Source: Chloroflexota bacterium
GTDB taxonomy: Bacteria > Chloroflexota > Anaerolineae > Anaerolineales > Anaerolineaceae
Direction: 5' to 3'
Assembly: GCA_029265085.1 (NCBI GenBank)
Contig: JAJUJY010000094.1
Location: 1-16,592 of the forward strand
Length of the DNA stretch: 16,592 nt
The first letter of the stretch is position 1. The number at the start of each line of letters is the position of its first letter. A program made the position numbers and the translations under genes. Shown piece by piece: positions 6,733 to 16,140 of the stretch. The notes beneath the pieces were generated by a model. That model made no database searches. It was not told the origin of the DNA and worked only from the letters and a program-made list of their open reading frames with translations.

Positions 6733-7740
6733 TTAGTAATTCAACAAACTTCTTCGAAGCACATCGCGCATCGCCAAAGCCTTGGTAGTTCCTTCAGCTG
6801 TGCAAGTAATCGGGTTATCTACCAGATAAGCAGGAATACCCAAAGATTTGGTCAGGAATTTATCCATTCCACGCAATAAAGCCCCGCCACCACACATAGC
6901 GACACCACGATCAATAATGTCAGAAATCAGCTCAGGCGGAGTCTTTTCCAGAACACGCCGTACAGAACCAATGACTTCCGTTAACGGATCTTGAAGCGCA
7001 TCGACAATATCATCTGTGGTTAAGGTCACGGGGCGCGGCAAACCGGTTACCTGGTCCTGTCCCTGTACTTCCATAGACATTTGATTGTCCTGCGGGATCG
7101 CTGCACCAATTCGTATTTTTAATTGCTCAGCGGTTGGCTGCGCAATGATCACTCCATATTTTTTCCGAACATACGCAATAATTGATTCATCCATGCGCAA
7201 CCCACCCGTACGGGAGGTTTCTGCAGTAACCACATCATTCATAGCCAATACTGCCGCCTGGTTCGTACCGCCGCCCAAGGAAATAATCATATTGCCAGTT
7301 GGTGTGTTGATTGGTAAATCAATCCCAAGAGCAGCTGCCAATGGCTGCTGGATCAAATACACTTCTCGGCTTCCCGCCCCCAAACCAGCTTCGTGAACTG
7401 CACGGGTTTCAACACTTGTGATTCCATAAGGCACCGTGATCATGATTCGTGGTCGAAAAATTAACATCGGTCCACAAATCTTTTTAATCAAATACTGGAG
7501 CATGTTCTCGGTTACTTCAAATTCTGCGATCACGCCGTGCTGCAATGGTCTAACCACTTCAATGCTATCAGAGACACGCCCAAACATGTCTTTTGCAGCC
7601 TGCCCCCATTCAACCATTTTTTGTTCAGCAACTACAATAGCCACAACCGTCGGCTCTTGCAGCAGGATCTGGTTTCCTTCTGCAATAATCGTGTTCATTG
7701 TGCCCAGATCAATGCCCAATTCTCTGGATAAGACAGGCAT
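6733..7740 (-). CDS. MreB/Mbl-family actin-like protein, with altered active site
   Basis: 335 residues from ATG 7740, the normal MreB length; this start has GAAGGGAAAG upstream, while a TTG at 7788 in the same frame has its GGAG too close. Family blocks: phosphate-1 GIDLGTMNT (9-17), the LIQQPLAAALG block (129-139), phosphate-2 IISLGGGT (152-159), RTGGLRMDESI (177-187), TAEQLKIRIGAA (203-214) and the adenosine motif GGGALLRGMD (284-293). MreB forms ATP-dependent filaments on the inner membrane that organise peptidoglycan synthesis. Two usual positions differ: the Glu-Glu-Pro that includes the catalytic glutamate is Gln131-Gln132-Pro, and the Asp of DxGGGT is Ser154. Filaments may still form, but hydrolysis is doubtful. 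No mreC or mreD follows. It lies 74 bp behind atpC with no terminator between, so it is probably in the atp transcript. Confidence 0.88.
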   Translation of the reverse strand: MPVLSRELGIDLGTMNTIIAEGNQILLQEPTVVAIVVAEQKMVEWGQAAKDMFGRVSDSIEVVRPLQHGVIAEFEVTENMLQYLIKKICGPMLIFRPRIMITVPYGITSVETRAVHEAGLGAGSREVYLIQQPLAAALGIDLPINTPTGNMIISLGGGTNQAAVLAMNDVVTAETSRTGGLRMDESIIAYVRKKYGVIIAQPTAEQLKIRIGAAIPQDNQMSMEVQGQDQVTGLPRPVTLTTDDIVDALQDPLTEVIGSVRRVLEKTPPELISDIIDRGVAMCGGGALLRGMDKFLTKSLGIPAYLVDNPITCTAEGTTKALAMRDVLRRSLLNY

Positions 7741-7814
7741 AAAAATTTCTTTCCCTTCATATAAAGGCGCAGAGCTGTTTTCAATCAATTACTCCGCGCC
7801 CGAGATTAACTGCA

Positions 7815-8246
7815 CTAACTTTGATATTTCGATTGACGCTGACGGTACCTTTTTGCGGCATCTAATCGTAAAGTAGAACGGCGAAGCGCAGATTGGATCA
7901 TTAAATATTGATCCGTATCAGCAGGCAAACCTTCCTTAAGCATTTCTTCAGCGCGCTGTTTTGCTGCTTCAGCTCGAGAAATATTAATTTCTTCCACATT
8001 TTCTGCTGCATCAGCCAAAACAGTCACCTGATCAGGCTGCACTTCCGCAAAACCACCGGCAACCGTGAAGAACTGTTCTTCGTTCTGCTTCCGAACCGTA
8101 ATGATACCATACTGAAGAACAGTTAACAGCGGGGTATGGTTAGGCAAAATCCCCATTACACCCTCTGCTCCAGGCAACACAACAATATCCACATCGCCTT
8201 GATAGACAATCCGGTCTTGAGATACGATTTCACAGCGAATAGGCAT
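7815..8246 (-). CDS. atpC: ATP synthase F1 subunit epsilon
   Basis: 143 residues with the epsilon layout: an N-terminal beta sandwich (about 1-85) containing GAEGVMGILPNHTPLLTVLQYG and FFTVAGGFAEV, then a C-terminal helical hairpin rich in Ala, Glu and Arg (about 88-143). Epsilon sits at the base of the central stalk with gamma, couples rotation to catalysis and in many bacteria inhibits ATP hydrolysis through its C-terminal helices. The start ATG 8246 follows GGAGACG-type bases and lies 16 bp after the atpD stop. Confidence 0.95.
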   Translation of the reverse strand: MPIRCEIVSQDRIVYQGDVDIVVLPGAEGVMGILPNHTPLLTVLQYGIITVRKQNEEQFFTVAGGFAEVQPDQVTVLADAAENVEEINISRAEAAKQRAEEMLKEGLPADTDQYLMIQSALRRSTLRLDAAKRYRQRQSKYQS

Positions 8247-8262
8247 ATCGTCTCCTTATGCC

Positions 8263-9696
<1,434 letters not shown>

Positions 9697-10602
9697 TTAT
9701 GATTGTCCGGATACTGCTTTCATTAACGCATCCGCGCCGCCAGTAATATCCAATATGTCATTCGTAATTGATTGCTGGCGGGCTTTGTTGTAATCCAGTT
9801 GGAGAACCGATATCAGTTCCTTGGCACTGTCTGTTGCATTCCGCATGGCAACCATCCGTGCTGCATGTTCGCTTGCCATGGATGAAATAATCGCCTGATA
9901 TACCTGCAGCGCTGTGAAGCGTGGAATGATCTCATCCAACAACTCTTTTTGCCCCGGTTCATAGGTAAAAACCGCGTTTGTTTTATGAGTAGCGGTTAAT
10001 TTATGAACCCCATCCGGGACAATTTCTGTCACATAAGGCAATAATTTTCGCGTGATCGGTGTCTGCCGGAGCATACTGCCAAACTCTGTATAGGCAATAT
10101 ACACCTCATCCACATCGCCATTTAAATATTCATCAACAATTAGCTGACCGATTGAAGCCACATCAGTAAAACTGGGTGAATTCGGCAGATTACTAAACTC
10201 GGCAAGTAAATTTTTACGCCGCCGAATCAACATATCACGCCCCTTTTTCCCGACTGCAATATATTGGACAGGAACAGGATTATGATCAAATTCATGCAGC
10301 GTATGCCGTAAAATATTGACATTATACGCACCTGCCAGGCCGCGATCCGACGAAACCATCACCACCAGCGTTTTCTTTATCTCATCACGTTCCACCAATA
10401 GTGGATGGAGACTCTGGTGGCCTGGCTGTCTGGCAACATGCAGCAGCACTTTTAATGCTTTTTCAGAGTACGGCTTGGTTTGTGAATATGCCTGGACAGC
10501 ACGTCGGACCTTGCTGGCACTGACCGTCTCCAAGGCGCGTGTCACCTGCGAAAGGTTTTTCACGCTTCGGATACGTAATCGCATTTCTCGTGTGGATGCC
10601 AT
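9697..10602 (-). CDS. atpG: ATP synthase F1 subunit gamma
   Basis: 301 residues, slightly longer than the usual 285-290. The N-terminal coiled-coil helix begins MASTREMRLRIRSVKNLSQVTRALETVSASKVRRA; the globular core has SSDRGLAGAYN (84-94); the C-terminal helix has SEHAARMVAMRNATDSAKEL (244-263) and YNKARQQSIT (271-280). Gamma is the rotor shaft inside the alpha3beta3 ring. ATG 10602 has AAAGGAT upstream. It is separated from atpA by 38 bp that can fold into a hairpin. Confidence 0.96.
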   Translation of the reverse strand: MASTREMRLRIRSVKNLSQVTRALETVSASKVRRAVQAYSQTKPYSEKALKVLLHVARQPGHQSLHPLLVERDEIKKTLVVMVSSDRGLAGAYNVNILRHTLHEFDHNPVPVQYIAVGKKGRDMLIRRRKNLLAEFSNLPNSPSFTDVASIGQLIVDEYLNGDVDEVYIAYTEFGSMLRQTPITRKLLPYVTEIVPDGVHKLTATHKTNAVFTYEPGQKELLDEIIPRFTALQVYQAIISSMASEHAARMVAMRNATDSAKELISVLQLDYNKARQQSITNDILDITGGADALMKAVSGQS

Positions 10603-10623
10603 GGTTATCCTTTAGACCAGGTT

Positions 10624-10639
10624 TATGCCCAAAGGCATA
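10624..10639 (-). other. Intergenic hairpin between atpA and atpG
   Basis: TATGCC (10624-10629), a 4-nt loop and GGCATA (10634-10639) form a perfect 6-bp stem in the 38-bp gap. TTATGCCC is also repeated at 10641-10648 across the atpA stop. There is no T tract, so it is not a standard terminator. Confidence 0.5.
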
Positions 10640-10640
10640 C

Positions 10641-12302
10641 TTATGCCCAGGTAGAATTAAATGTCTGTAATGCTTCGCGCAATTTCGCTTCTGTCTCAGG
10701 GCTGAGCATCTTCTTCTCATTAATATCTCGGCCGATCTCAGGGAAGGAGGATTCGATATAGCGAAGCACAGCCTGCTCCCAGGCTTTCACCCGTTCAACA
10801 GGGATTGCATCAACAAATCCATTGACACCAGCAAACAACACAATCACCTGATGCTCCAATGACATTGGTTCATATTGTGGCTGCTTGAGAATTTCTTGCA
10901 AACGCAACCCGCGATTCAGTTGGGATTGGGTGGCCTTGTCAAGATCGGATCCAAACTGCGCAAAGGCAGCCAGATCACGGAAACTACCCATATCCAGACG
11001 AAGCCGGCCTGCAACCTGGCGCATCGCCTTGGTTTGAGCAGATCCACCCACACGAGATACAGAAATACCTACATTAATACCAGGGCGTATACCCGCATTA
11101 AACAGGTTTGATTCTAGGTATATTTGCCCATCGGTAATTGAAATTACGTTGGTTGGAATATATGCAGAAACATCACCCAATAGTGTCTCAATGATCGGTA
11201 AAGCGGTTAATGACCCGCCAGTTCCTTCCACTGGAACAATTTTATGGCCATCTGTTGTGGCCATATTTTTCAAGGCCTGTTCCGCATCATGCTTTGACCG
11301 TGGTCCTGTAAAAATCTGTCCATCGACTGCATCGCTAACTTTTGCACGTTTCCCTTCGAATGAATCAGGGACAATCGCATAATGGTATGCCATGCGGGAT
11401 GCGCGTTCCAATAAACGCGAATGAAGATAAAAAACATCTCCCGGATAGGCTTCTCGGCCTGGGGGACGTCGCAAAAGCAAAGATACCTGCCGGTATGCCC
11501 ATGCATGTTTGGAAAGGTCGTCATAAACAACCAGAGCATCTCGGCCAGTTTCCATAAATTCTTCACCGATTGCACAACCAGTGTAAGGAGCGATATATTG
11601 CATAGCTGCGGCTTCATCTGCCGATGCAACCACAATCAGTGTATGAGCCATAGCGCCGTATTGTTCTAGCAAGGCAAAAGTTCGAGCAACTGCGGCTTTT
11701 TTCTGTCCGATCGCCACGTAAATACAAATAAGGTCCTTACCTTTTTGATTGATGATTGTATCAATCGCAATCGCTGTTTTTCCCGTCTGACGGTCGCCAA
11801 TGATTAATTCGCGCTGGCCGCGACCAATCGGGATCATGGAGTCGATAGATTTAATACCAGTTTGCACTGGAGAATCAACATCCTGACGATCAATTACACC
11901 TGGAGCGATCCGTTCAATAGGTCGGAATTTTGTGTATTGAATAGGACCTTTCCCATCAATTGGCTGGCCAAGCGCATTGACCACACGACCAATCAAGCCA
12001 TCCCCGACCGGGACAGATGCAATCCGACCGGTAGAGCGTACCTGCATTCCCTCAGAGATCGTCGAAAAATCGCCTAAAATGGTAACGCCAACCTTTTCTT
12101 TTTCAAGGTTAAAGGCAATACCAATTACGCCGTTTTCGAACTCAACTAACTCCTGCGATTGCACTCCAGCCAGGCCATCCACTTGCGCGATACCATCACC
12201 AGCTTCCGTCACGATACCGATGTTGCGCACCTCAAATTGCGGCTGGTACGCATCAATCTTTTGTTGAAGATCCGTGGTCAATTGTTTGATCAGGTCTGTC
12301 AT
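10641..12302 (-). CDS. atpA: ATP synthase F1 subunit alpha, with a long insertion
   Basis: 553 residues against the usual 500-515. The N-terminal beta barrel (about 28-95), the Walker A loop GDRQTGKT (169-176), the [40 protein letters not shown] block (261-300) and the Arg-finger region ISVSRVGG (413-420, Arg 417) are intact. The additional length is a single insertion of about 50 residues between LLERAS and [13 protein letters not shown] (about 303-361), where Bacillus-type alpha has about 8 residues. Alpha is the non-catalytic partner of beta and contributes the Arg finger. This is the first gene of the F1 cluster; ATG 12302 has GGAGGT at 12307-12311 region, with an unusually short spacer of 3-4 nt. 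Confidence 0.97.
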   Translation of the reverse strand: MTDLIKQLTTDLQQKIDAYQPQFEVRNIGIVTEAGDGIAQVDGLAGVQSQELVEFENGVIGIAFNLEKEKVGVTILGDFSTISEGMQVRSTGRIASVPVGDGLIGRVVNALGQPIDGKGPIQYTKFRPIERIAPGVIDRQDVDSPVQTGIKSIDSMIPIGRGQRELIIGDRQTGKTAIAIDTIINQKGKDLICIYVAIGQKKAAVARTFALLEQYGAMAHTLIVVASADEAAAMQYIAPYTGCAIGEEFMETGRDALVVYDDLSKHAWAYRQVSLLLRRPPGREAYPGDVFYLHSRLLERASRMAYHYAIVPDSFEGKRAKVSDAVDGQIFTGPRSKHDAEQALKNMATTDGHKIVPVEGTGGSLTALPIIETLLGDVSAYIPTNVISITDGQIYLESNLFNAGIRPGINVGISVSRVGGSAQTKAMRQVAGRLRLDMGSFRDLAAFAQFGSDLDKATQSQLNRGLRLQEILKQPQYEPMSLEHQVIVLFAGVNGFVDAIPVERVKAWEQAVLRYIESSFPEIGRDINEKKMLSPETEAKLREALQTFNSTWA

Positions 12303-12528
12303 TGAACCTCCAGGTCAGGAGAAATATAAAAAAGATCCAGGAATATGGCAGTTCAATAGATGGTTATTCAAACTTACCCGCTCTCCGATTGAACTTACCT
12401 CACAATAATTAACTCATCTTGGGTCAATATTGCAGACTTACAGCTTTAAATCATACCTGAAAGCAAAATGTTTGTCCAGTTTTCTGTAACAAGAATTGGA
12501 AAGAATTTCACCATTGGTAAACAACACA
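12303..12528 (-). promoter_or_regulatory. atpA leader with phased direct repeats and inverted repeats
   Basis: On the transcribed strand GGTAAGTT occurs at 12371-12378 and 12392-12399 (21 bp apart), with a looser copy TGTAAGTC at 12435-12442. An 8-bp inverted repeat pairs 12388-12395 with 12350-12357 around a 30-nt loop. Just before atpA, TCTCC (12318-12322) can pair with the ribosome-site bases GGAGG (12307-12311) around a 6-nt loop. No clear ruvA terminator was found in the gap. Confidence 0.4.
12450..12478 (-). promoter_or_regulatory. Promoter of the atpAGDC cluster
   Basis: Read on the minus strand: -35 TGGACA (12473-12478), a 17-bp spacer and -10 TATGAT (12450-12455), each one mismatch from consensus. 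Transcription would start near 12443 and give a leader of about 140 nt. Confidence 0.65.
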
Positions 12529-13107
12529 TTAACTAGAGAAGAACTGTAAAGCAATTCGCAGCCTTTCCTCCACATCACGAGATGCATCCCGAGGAATCGA
12601 TTGAATTGCTGTTTGCGCTTCCACAATGCTGTATCCAAGGCTTGTCAAAGCATCCAACACTTCTGCGTCAATATCCATCATCGCAACAGCCTCGGATATT
12701 GGACCAGCCTCGCCAACTTTACCCTGCAAATGCAGCACAATTTTTTGAGCAGTCTTTTTTCCAATTCCTGGCACCCTTGCCAAAACATCAGCTTGCTCGG
12801 CCAAAACCGCCCTGCGGATCATATCCACACTTAATGTAGAAAGCACGGTCAAAGCAGATCGTGGACCAATTCCATTTACACCCAATAATAAAATGAAAAA
12901 ATCACGTTCGTATTCGGACTCGAAGCCGTATAAAGACCAGGCATCTTCCCGAACAACAAGGTAGGTATGGAAATATATTTTTTCTCCAGGATGCAATTGG
13001 CGACAGTAGGGCTTTGGTGCATTCACTTTTATTCCTAATCCACCCAATTGAATTACTACATGCTCATCGCCACAAGCCATCACTTCGCCTTGAATATTTT
13101 CGATCAT
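12529..13107 (-). CDS. ruvA: Holliday junction branch migration protein RuvA
   Basis: 192 residues with the three RuvA domains: an OB-fold (about 1-62), a helix-hairpin-helix domain with LLGVNGIGPRSALTVLS and LARVPGIGKKTAQKIVLHL (about 75-128), an acidic linker, and the small RuvB-binding domain (about 146-192, AEVLDALTSLGYSIVEAQTAI). A RuvA tetramer holds the four-way junction and loads the RuvB motor. No ruvB follows; the next gene is atpA, so RuvB must be encoded elsewhere. It lies 39 bp after the methyltransferase and is the last gene of the yebC-ruvC operon. ATG 13107 has AAAGGAAT upstream. Confidence 0.96.
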   Translation of the reverse strand: MIENIQGEVMACGDEHVVIQLGGLGIKVNAPKPYCRQLHPGEKIYFHTYLVVREDAWSLYGFESEYERDFFILLLGVNGIGPRSALTVLSTLSVDMIRRAVLAEQADVLARVPGIGKKTAQKIVLHLQGKVGEAGPISEAVAMMDIDAEVLDALTSLGYSIVEAQTAIQSIPRDASRDVEERLRIALQFFSS

Positions 13108-13146
13108 AACCTATTCCTTTTGGCTGTTATATCCAGAAGATCAATT

Positions 13147-13947
13147 CTACCGGTCTCGACGGTGATTATAAACTTCGTAAATAATTAACGCGGTTGCAAC
13201 TGCCAGATTTAATGAATCACTTTCACCCAACATAGGAATTCTAATCATCCGATCACAAATCGCTTGATGGGATTCAGACAATCCTTGCCGCTCACTCCCC
13301 ATGAAAACAATCAACTGTTTTGGATAATCCACGTAATGATAATCTTCGGCTGCTTTATCGGATGTGCCAAAAACAGGGATCTGTTTAATTTTTTTCCATT
13401 CACGAAATGTCTCAAACGAGGTCTTTACAAGCTTCTGCGAGAAAATAGCCCCCATACTGCCCCTGATCGAAGAAGGATCATAAGGATCAGTACAGTTATC
13501 AATTAAAATTATCCCCTTACCACCAGAAGCATCATTGGTTCGTAAAATCGTGCCCAAATTACCCGGATCCGCAACCGAATCTAAAGCAACCCAGGTTTCC
13601 CCATCCTGCAGCGAAATATCATTTAAACTCCACCATTGTTGGTGAACAACCGCTCCAATTCCCTGTGGATTTTCTTTCAATGCAATCGATTCAAAAACTG
13701 CTTCAGTTACTTCGATGACATTTCCACCTTGTTCTCGAAAATCTGCCTTTAGCTGTTGTCCAAAAGAACTGGATAACAAGCCAGGAGCGATTACCAAACT
13801 TTCAATTCGCCATTTTTTTTGAATGGCTTCTCCAACAATTCTTAACCCCTCAATATAAAATAATCCGGTCTGTTGGCGTTCTTTTCGATCGCGCAATTTG
13901 CGGATTTGTTTAATTTGTGAATTGGCTGTGCTGGTAATCAGTGTCAT
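13147..13947 (-). CDS. SpoU/TrmH-family RNA 2'-O-methyltransferase
   Basis: 266 residues from ATG 13947. The frame extends to 13980, but 13947 gives the usual N-terminus ([33 protein letters not shown]) and an ATGA overlap with the ruvC stop. It has an L30e-like substrate-binding N-terminal domain (about 1-100) and a SPOUT knot domain with motif 1 [11 protein letters not shown] (127-137, Asn 130), motif 2 [10 protein letters not shown] (215-224) and motif 3 [22 protein letters not shown] (237-258). Such enzymes methylate a ribose in rRNA or tRNA using S-adenosylmethionine. The pattern is nearest to the RlmB/TsnR-like rRNA group, but the target base cannot be read from sequence. Translation is probably coupled to ruvC, as there is no good ribosome site. 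Confidence 0.92.
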   Translation of the reverse strand: MTLITSTANSQIKQIRKLRDRKERQQTGLFYIEGLRIVGEAIQKKWRIESLVIAPGLLSSSFGQQLKADFREQGGNVIEVTEAVFESIALKENPQGIGAVVHQQWWSLNDISLQDGETWVALDSVADPGNLGTILRTNDASGGKGIILIDNCTDPYDPSSIRGSMGAIFSQKLVKTSFETFREWKKIKQIPVFGTSDKAAEDYHYVDYPKQLIVFMGSERQGLSESHQAICDRMIRIPMLGESDSLNLAVATALIIYEVYNHRRDR

Positions 13948-14426
13948 AAAGATAGGTAACGACTGCTGTGCAAATGACAAATAGCGATAGCAAGAGCATC
14001 AGCGGCATCATCAGGTTTCGGAATATCCTTCAATCCTAAAAGTGCACGCACCATTTGCTGCACTTGAGATTTGTCCGCACCGCCGTAGCCTGCTACCGCT
14101 TGCTTCACTTCCATTGGAGTATATTCACCGACCGGCATATTGGATTGCGCCATCGCCAATAAAACCACACCTCGCGCCTGACCAACCGTAATTGCGGTGG
14201 TTACATTGCGAGAAAAAAACAATTTCTCCACCGCCCCTGTATCTGGGCGGTGGAGATCAATGATCGAATTAAGTTGACTATACAAATGAAGCAATCGCTG
14301 CTCTTGTTTCATTCCCGCAGGAGTGATGATTACACCAAAATCAACGACTGCAAGCCCATCGCTGGTATCTCGAACTAATCCATATCCAGTAGTTGCAGTG
14401 CCTGGATCAATCCCTAGCACCAACAT
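13944..14426 (-). CDS. ruvC: Holliday junction resolvase RuvC
   Basis: 160 residues with the RNase H-like fold and the full acidic tetrad: Asp 7 ([12 protein letters not shown]), Glu 67 ([10 protein letters not shown]), Asp 140 and Asp 143 ([13 protein letters not shown]). It also has [24 protein letters not shown] (103-126). RuvC nicks the junction held by RuvAB. It is 5 bp behind yebC and overlaps the methyltransferase start by 4 bp, so it lies inside a tight operon. Confidence 0.97.
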   Translation of the reverse strand: MLVLGIDPGTATTGYGLVRDTSDGLAVVDFGVIITPAGMKQEQRLLHLYSQLNSIIDLHRPDTGAVEKLFFSRNVTTAITVGQARGVVLLAMAQSNMPVGEYTPMEVKQAVAGYGGADKSQVQQMVRALLGLKDIPKPDDAADALAIAICHLHSSRYLSL

Positions 14427-14431
14427 GGGGC

Positions 14432-15187
14432 TTAGTCCTCACCCAAAGCCGACATGGCCTCCTCAGAGATGCGCATATTATGGAAGACATTCTGCACATC
14501 ATCCAATTCTTCAATGCCATCAATAGAACGGAGCACCTGCAATGTATCATCTACATCCAGTTCCATTTCCTGGTTGGCAATCATCCGCAATTCAGCTTCT
14601 TCTGGTTGGTAACCATTGGCGCGCAGTGCATCCGTCAAAATTTTAAAACTCTCAACCGGTCCTACAATTTCAATGGTTCCTTCATCATAGGTCACATCAT
14701 TGGCTCCGTTTTCTACAGCCAATTCAAATAATTTTTCATAGTCAGATTCTTTACCAGGCAGAGAAAAATATGCAGCACGAGTAAACTGCCAGGCTACTGA
14801 ACCTGCTTCACCCAGGTTACCGCCAGATCGTGAAAGCATGTGACGTAATTCGGCAACAGTTCTATTGCGGTTTTCGGTCACACACTCGATCATGATCGCA
14901 ACGCCATTGGGGCCATAACCTTCATAAAAAACCTGTTCATAAATTGCGCCGTCTTTTGAATCGCCTGTACCACGTTTAATGGCCCGCTCGATATTTTCTT
15001 TCGGCATGTTCTGGGACCGGGCTTTATCAACGGCTAACCGCAGCCGGAAATTGGTATCAATATCTCCACCACCTTCACGTGCTGCCATCACAATTTCACG
15101 AGTCAGGCGGGTAAACACCTGTCCGCGCTTTGCGTCGGCTGCACCTTTCTTTCGTTTGATAGTTGCCCACTTAGAATGTCCAGACAT
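14432..15187 (-). CDS. yebC: YebC/PmpR/TACO1-family protein
   Basis: 251 residues. It begins with the conserved [32 protein letters not shown] and continues with [90 protein letters not shown] and a C-terminal acidic domain. Members were described as transcription regulators; bacterial and mitochondrial relatives (YebC2, TACO1) also help ribosomes translate proline-rich stretches. The sequence alone does not settle which applies. Its position ahead of ruvC is classic. ATG 15187 has AGGAG at 15196-15200. Confidence 0.96.
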   Translation of the reverse strand: MSGHSKWATIKRKKGAADAKRGQVFTRLTREIVMAAREGGGDIDTNFRLRLAVDKARSQNMPKENIERAIKRGTGDSKDGAIYEQVFYEGYGPNGVAIMIECVTENRNRTVAELRHMLSRSGGNLGEAGSVAWQFTRAAYFSLPGKESDYEKLFELAVENGANDVTYDEGTIEIVGPVESFKILTDALRANGYQPEEAELRMIANQEMELDVDDTLQVLRSIDGIEELDDVQNVFHNMRISEEAMSALGED

Positions 15188-15204
15188 ACCCTTTTCTCCT
15201 TATA

Positions 15205-15219
15205 ACACTATTACAGTGT
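15205..15219 (-). other. Small hairpin in the yebC 5' leader
   Basis: ACACT-ATTAC-AGTGT forms a perfect 5-bp stem with a 5-nt loop between the predicted start (about 15235) and the ribosome site. It could also be a dyad operator. Evidence is only the symmetry. Confidence 0.3.
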
Positions 15220-15241
15220 CAGATTTCAATAGATTGCTCAA

Positions 15242-15272
15242 ATTATACCATGCCTTGTAATCGTGAGTTCAA
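15242..15272 (-). promoter_or_regulatory. Promoter of the yebC-ruvC operon
   Basis: On the minus strand there is a perfect TATAAT (15242-15247) preceded by TGG, an extended -10. The best -35 is TTGAAC (15267-15272) at 19 bp, longer than ideal but tolerable with an extended -10. The predicted leader is about 48 nt. Confidence 0.65.
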
Positions 15273-15369
15273 AATATTTTCTCTTTCTTTACAACACCTT
15301 TCTCCACCTTTCTTCACTTAACAAAATTGTCAGAATGCCCCCAATATCAGCCTGGCCTATTGAATTCGT

Positions 15370-15399
15370 TTGGCATAACCACTAAATTATCACTATAAA
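15370..15399 (+). promoter_or_regulatory. Promoter of the secreted sortase-like gene
   Basis: -35 TTGGCA (15370-15375), an 18-bp spacer and -10 TATAAA (15394-15399), each one mismatch from consensus. Transcription would start near 15406. The stretch 15273-15369, between this and the divergent yebC promoter, is pyrimidine-rich and holds nothing else I can identify. Confidence 0.6.
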
Positions 15400-15431
15400 A
15401 ATACCGATTTATTACTAATCGAGGTATCCAA

Positions 15432-16097
15432 TTGAAACTAATGAATTCTTTTGCGAAGACAACTTTCCTGACTATTTTAGCGGTCAGTCTTTTACTGGTA
15501 TCAGTCTTCCCCGTTTCTGCGCAATTTATCCCGGTCACAGCATCTGGCTCCACAACCGAATCTAATGACGTCCTAAAATACCCGGATTTAGCCAGTTTCA
15601 TCGAAACAGTAAAAAACGGCAATAAAAAGACCATTACTGGACTTTATGTTGCCGGCGTAATCGCTGCTCCCGTAGTGCAGCAGCCTTCAGATAAACCTGG
15701 TTTTGTTTCCACAGAAGAAGGAAAATTAACTGAATTTCGCATGGCCCGTCAATATGGTTCACGTGCTATGTTGGCGCACAATTATTTAGAAGGAAGTCAA
15801 TTTTTTGATTTGAAGGTGGACCAGATCGTATCAATTGTTCGAGGAGATGGATCCACAGAATCGTATCGTATTGTAGATATCCAAAAATACCAGGCGCTCT
15901 CTCCTAACAGTCCATACTCGAATTTTGTTGACCTCGCTCACCCCGAAAAAGAGCAATTATCTGTGGTAGATTTATTCAATAATATTTATGCAGTGAAAGA
16001 TCGATTGATCTTACAAACCTGCATCGAAGCAGAAGGCGAACCCTCCTGGGGCCGGCTATTTGTCATCGCGGTACCAGTTGATCTGGATCCGTCCTGA
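15432..16097 (+). CDS. Secreted sortase-fold protein
   Basis: 221 residues from TTG 15432, chosen because CGAGGT (15420-15425) is 6 nt upstream; ATG 15441 (218 residues) is possible but 15 nt away. A type I signal peptide is visible: a Lys near the start, a hydrophobic core at about 11-25 and VSA-QF as cleavage site near residue 30. There is no second membrane segment. The mature part has the sortase triad in order: His 116 in LAHNYLEG, Cys 197 in LILQTCIE and Arg 208 in WGRLFVIA, with FFDLKVDQIVSIVRGDG between. Sortases cleave a sorting motif and transfer the protein to an amine. Being apparently soluble is unusual for the family. The overall similarity is remote, but triad order and spacing support the call. 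Confidence 0.75.
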   Translation: MKLMNSFAKTTFLTILAVSLLLVSVFPVSAQFIPVTASGSTTESNDVLKYPDLASFIETVKNGNKKTITGLYVAGVIAAPVVQQPSDKPGFVSTEEGKLTEFRMARQYGSRAMLAHNYLEGSQFFDLKVDQIVSIVRGDGSTESYRIVDIQKYQALSPNSPYSNFVDLAHPEKEQLSVVDLFNNIYAVKDRLILQTCIEAEGEPSWGRLFVIAVPVDLDPS

Positions 16098-16105
16098 TGT
16101 TCATC

Positions 16106-16140
16106 AAATAAAAAAACTGGCCTAGCCAGTTTTTTTATTT
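16106..16140. terminator. Bidirectional terminator between the two sortase genes
   Basis: A perfect 16-bp palindrome (16106-16121 with 16125-16140) surrounds a 3-nt loop, with ACTGGC/GCCAGT as core, A7 on one side and T7 on the other. It starts 9 bp after the + gene and contains part of the stop codon of the minus-strand sortase. Confidence 0.92.

Noticed and set aside
7436..7876. 146-codon open frame on the + strand opposite the MreB-like and atpC genes
   Set aside because: It is antisense to two well-supported genes, has a Cys- and Ser-rich composition of no recognisable family and no ribosome site.
12389..12406. Possible Rex site (TTGTGA half) upstream of atpA
   Set aside because: The first half matches TTGTGA but the second half matches at only 2 of 6 positions, which is no better than chance.
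15255..15275. Possible LexA/SOS box (GAAC half-site) at the yebC-ruvC promoter
   Set aside because: Only one GAAC half is present; the expected GTTC half at the right spacing is missing.
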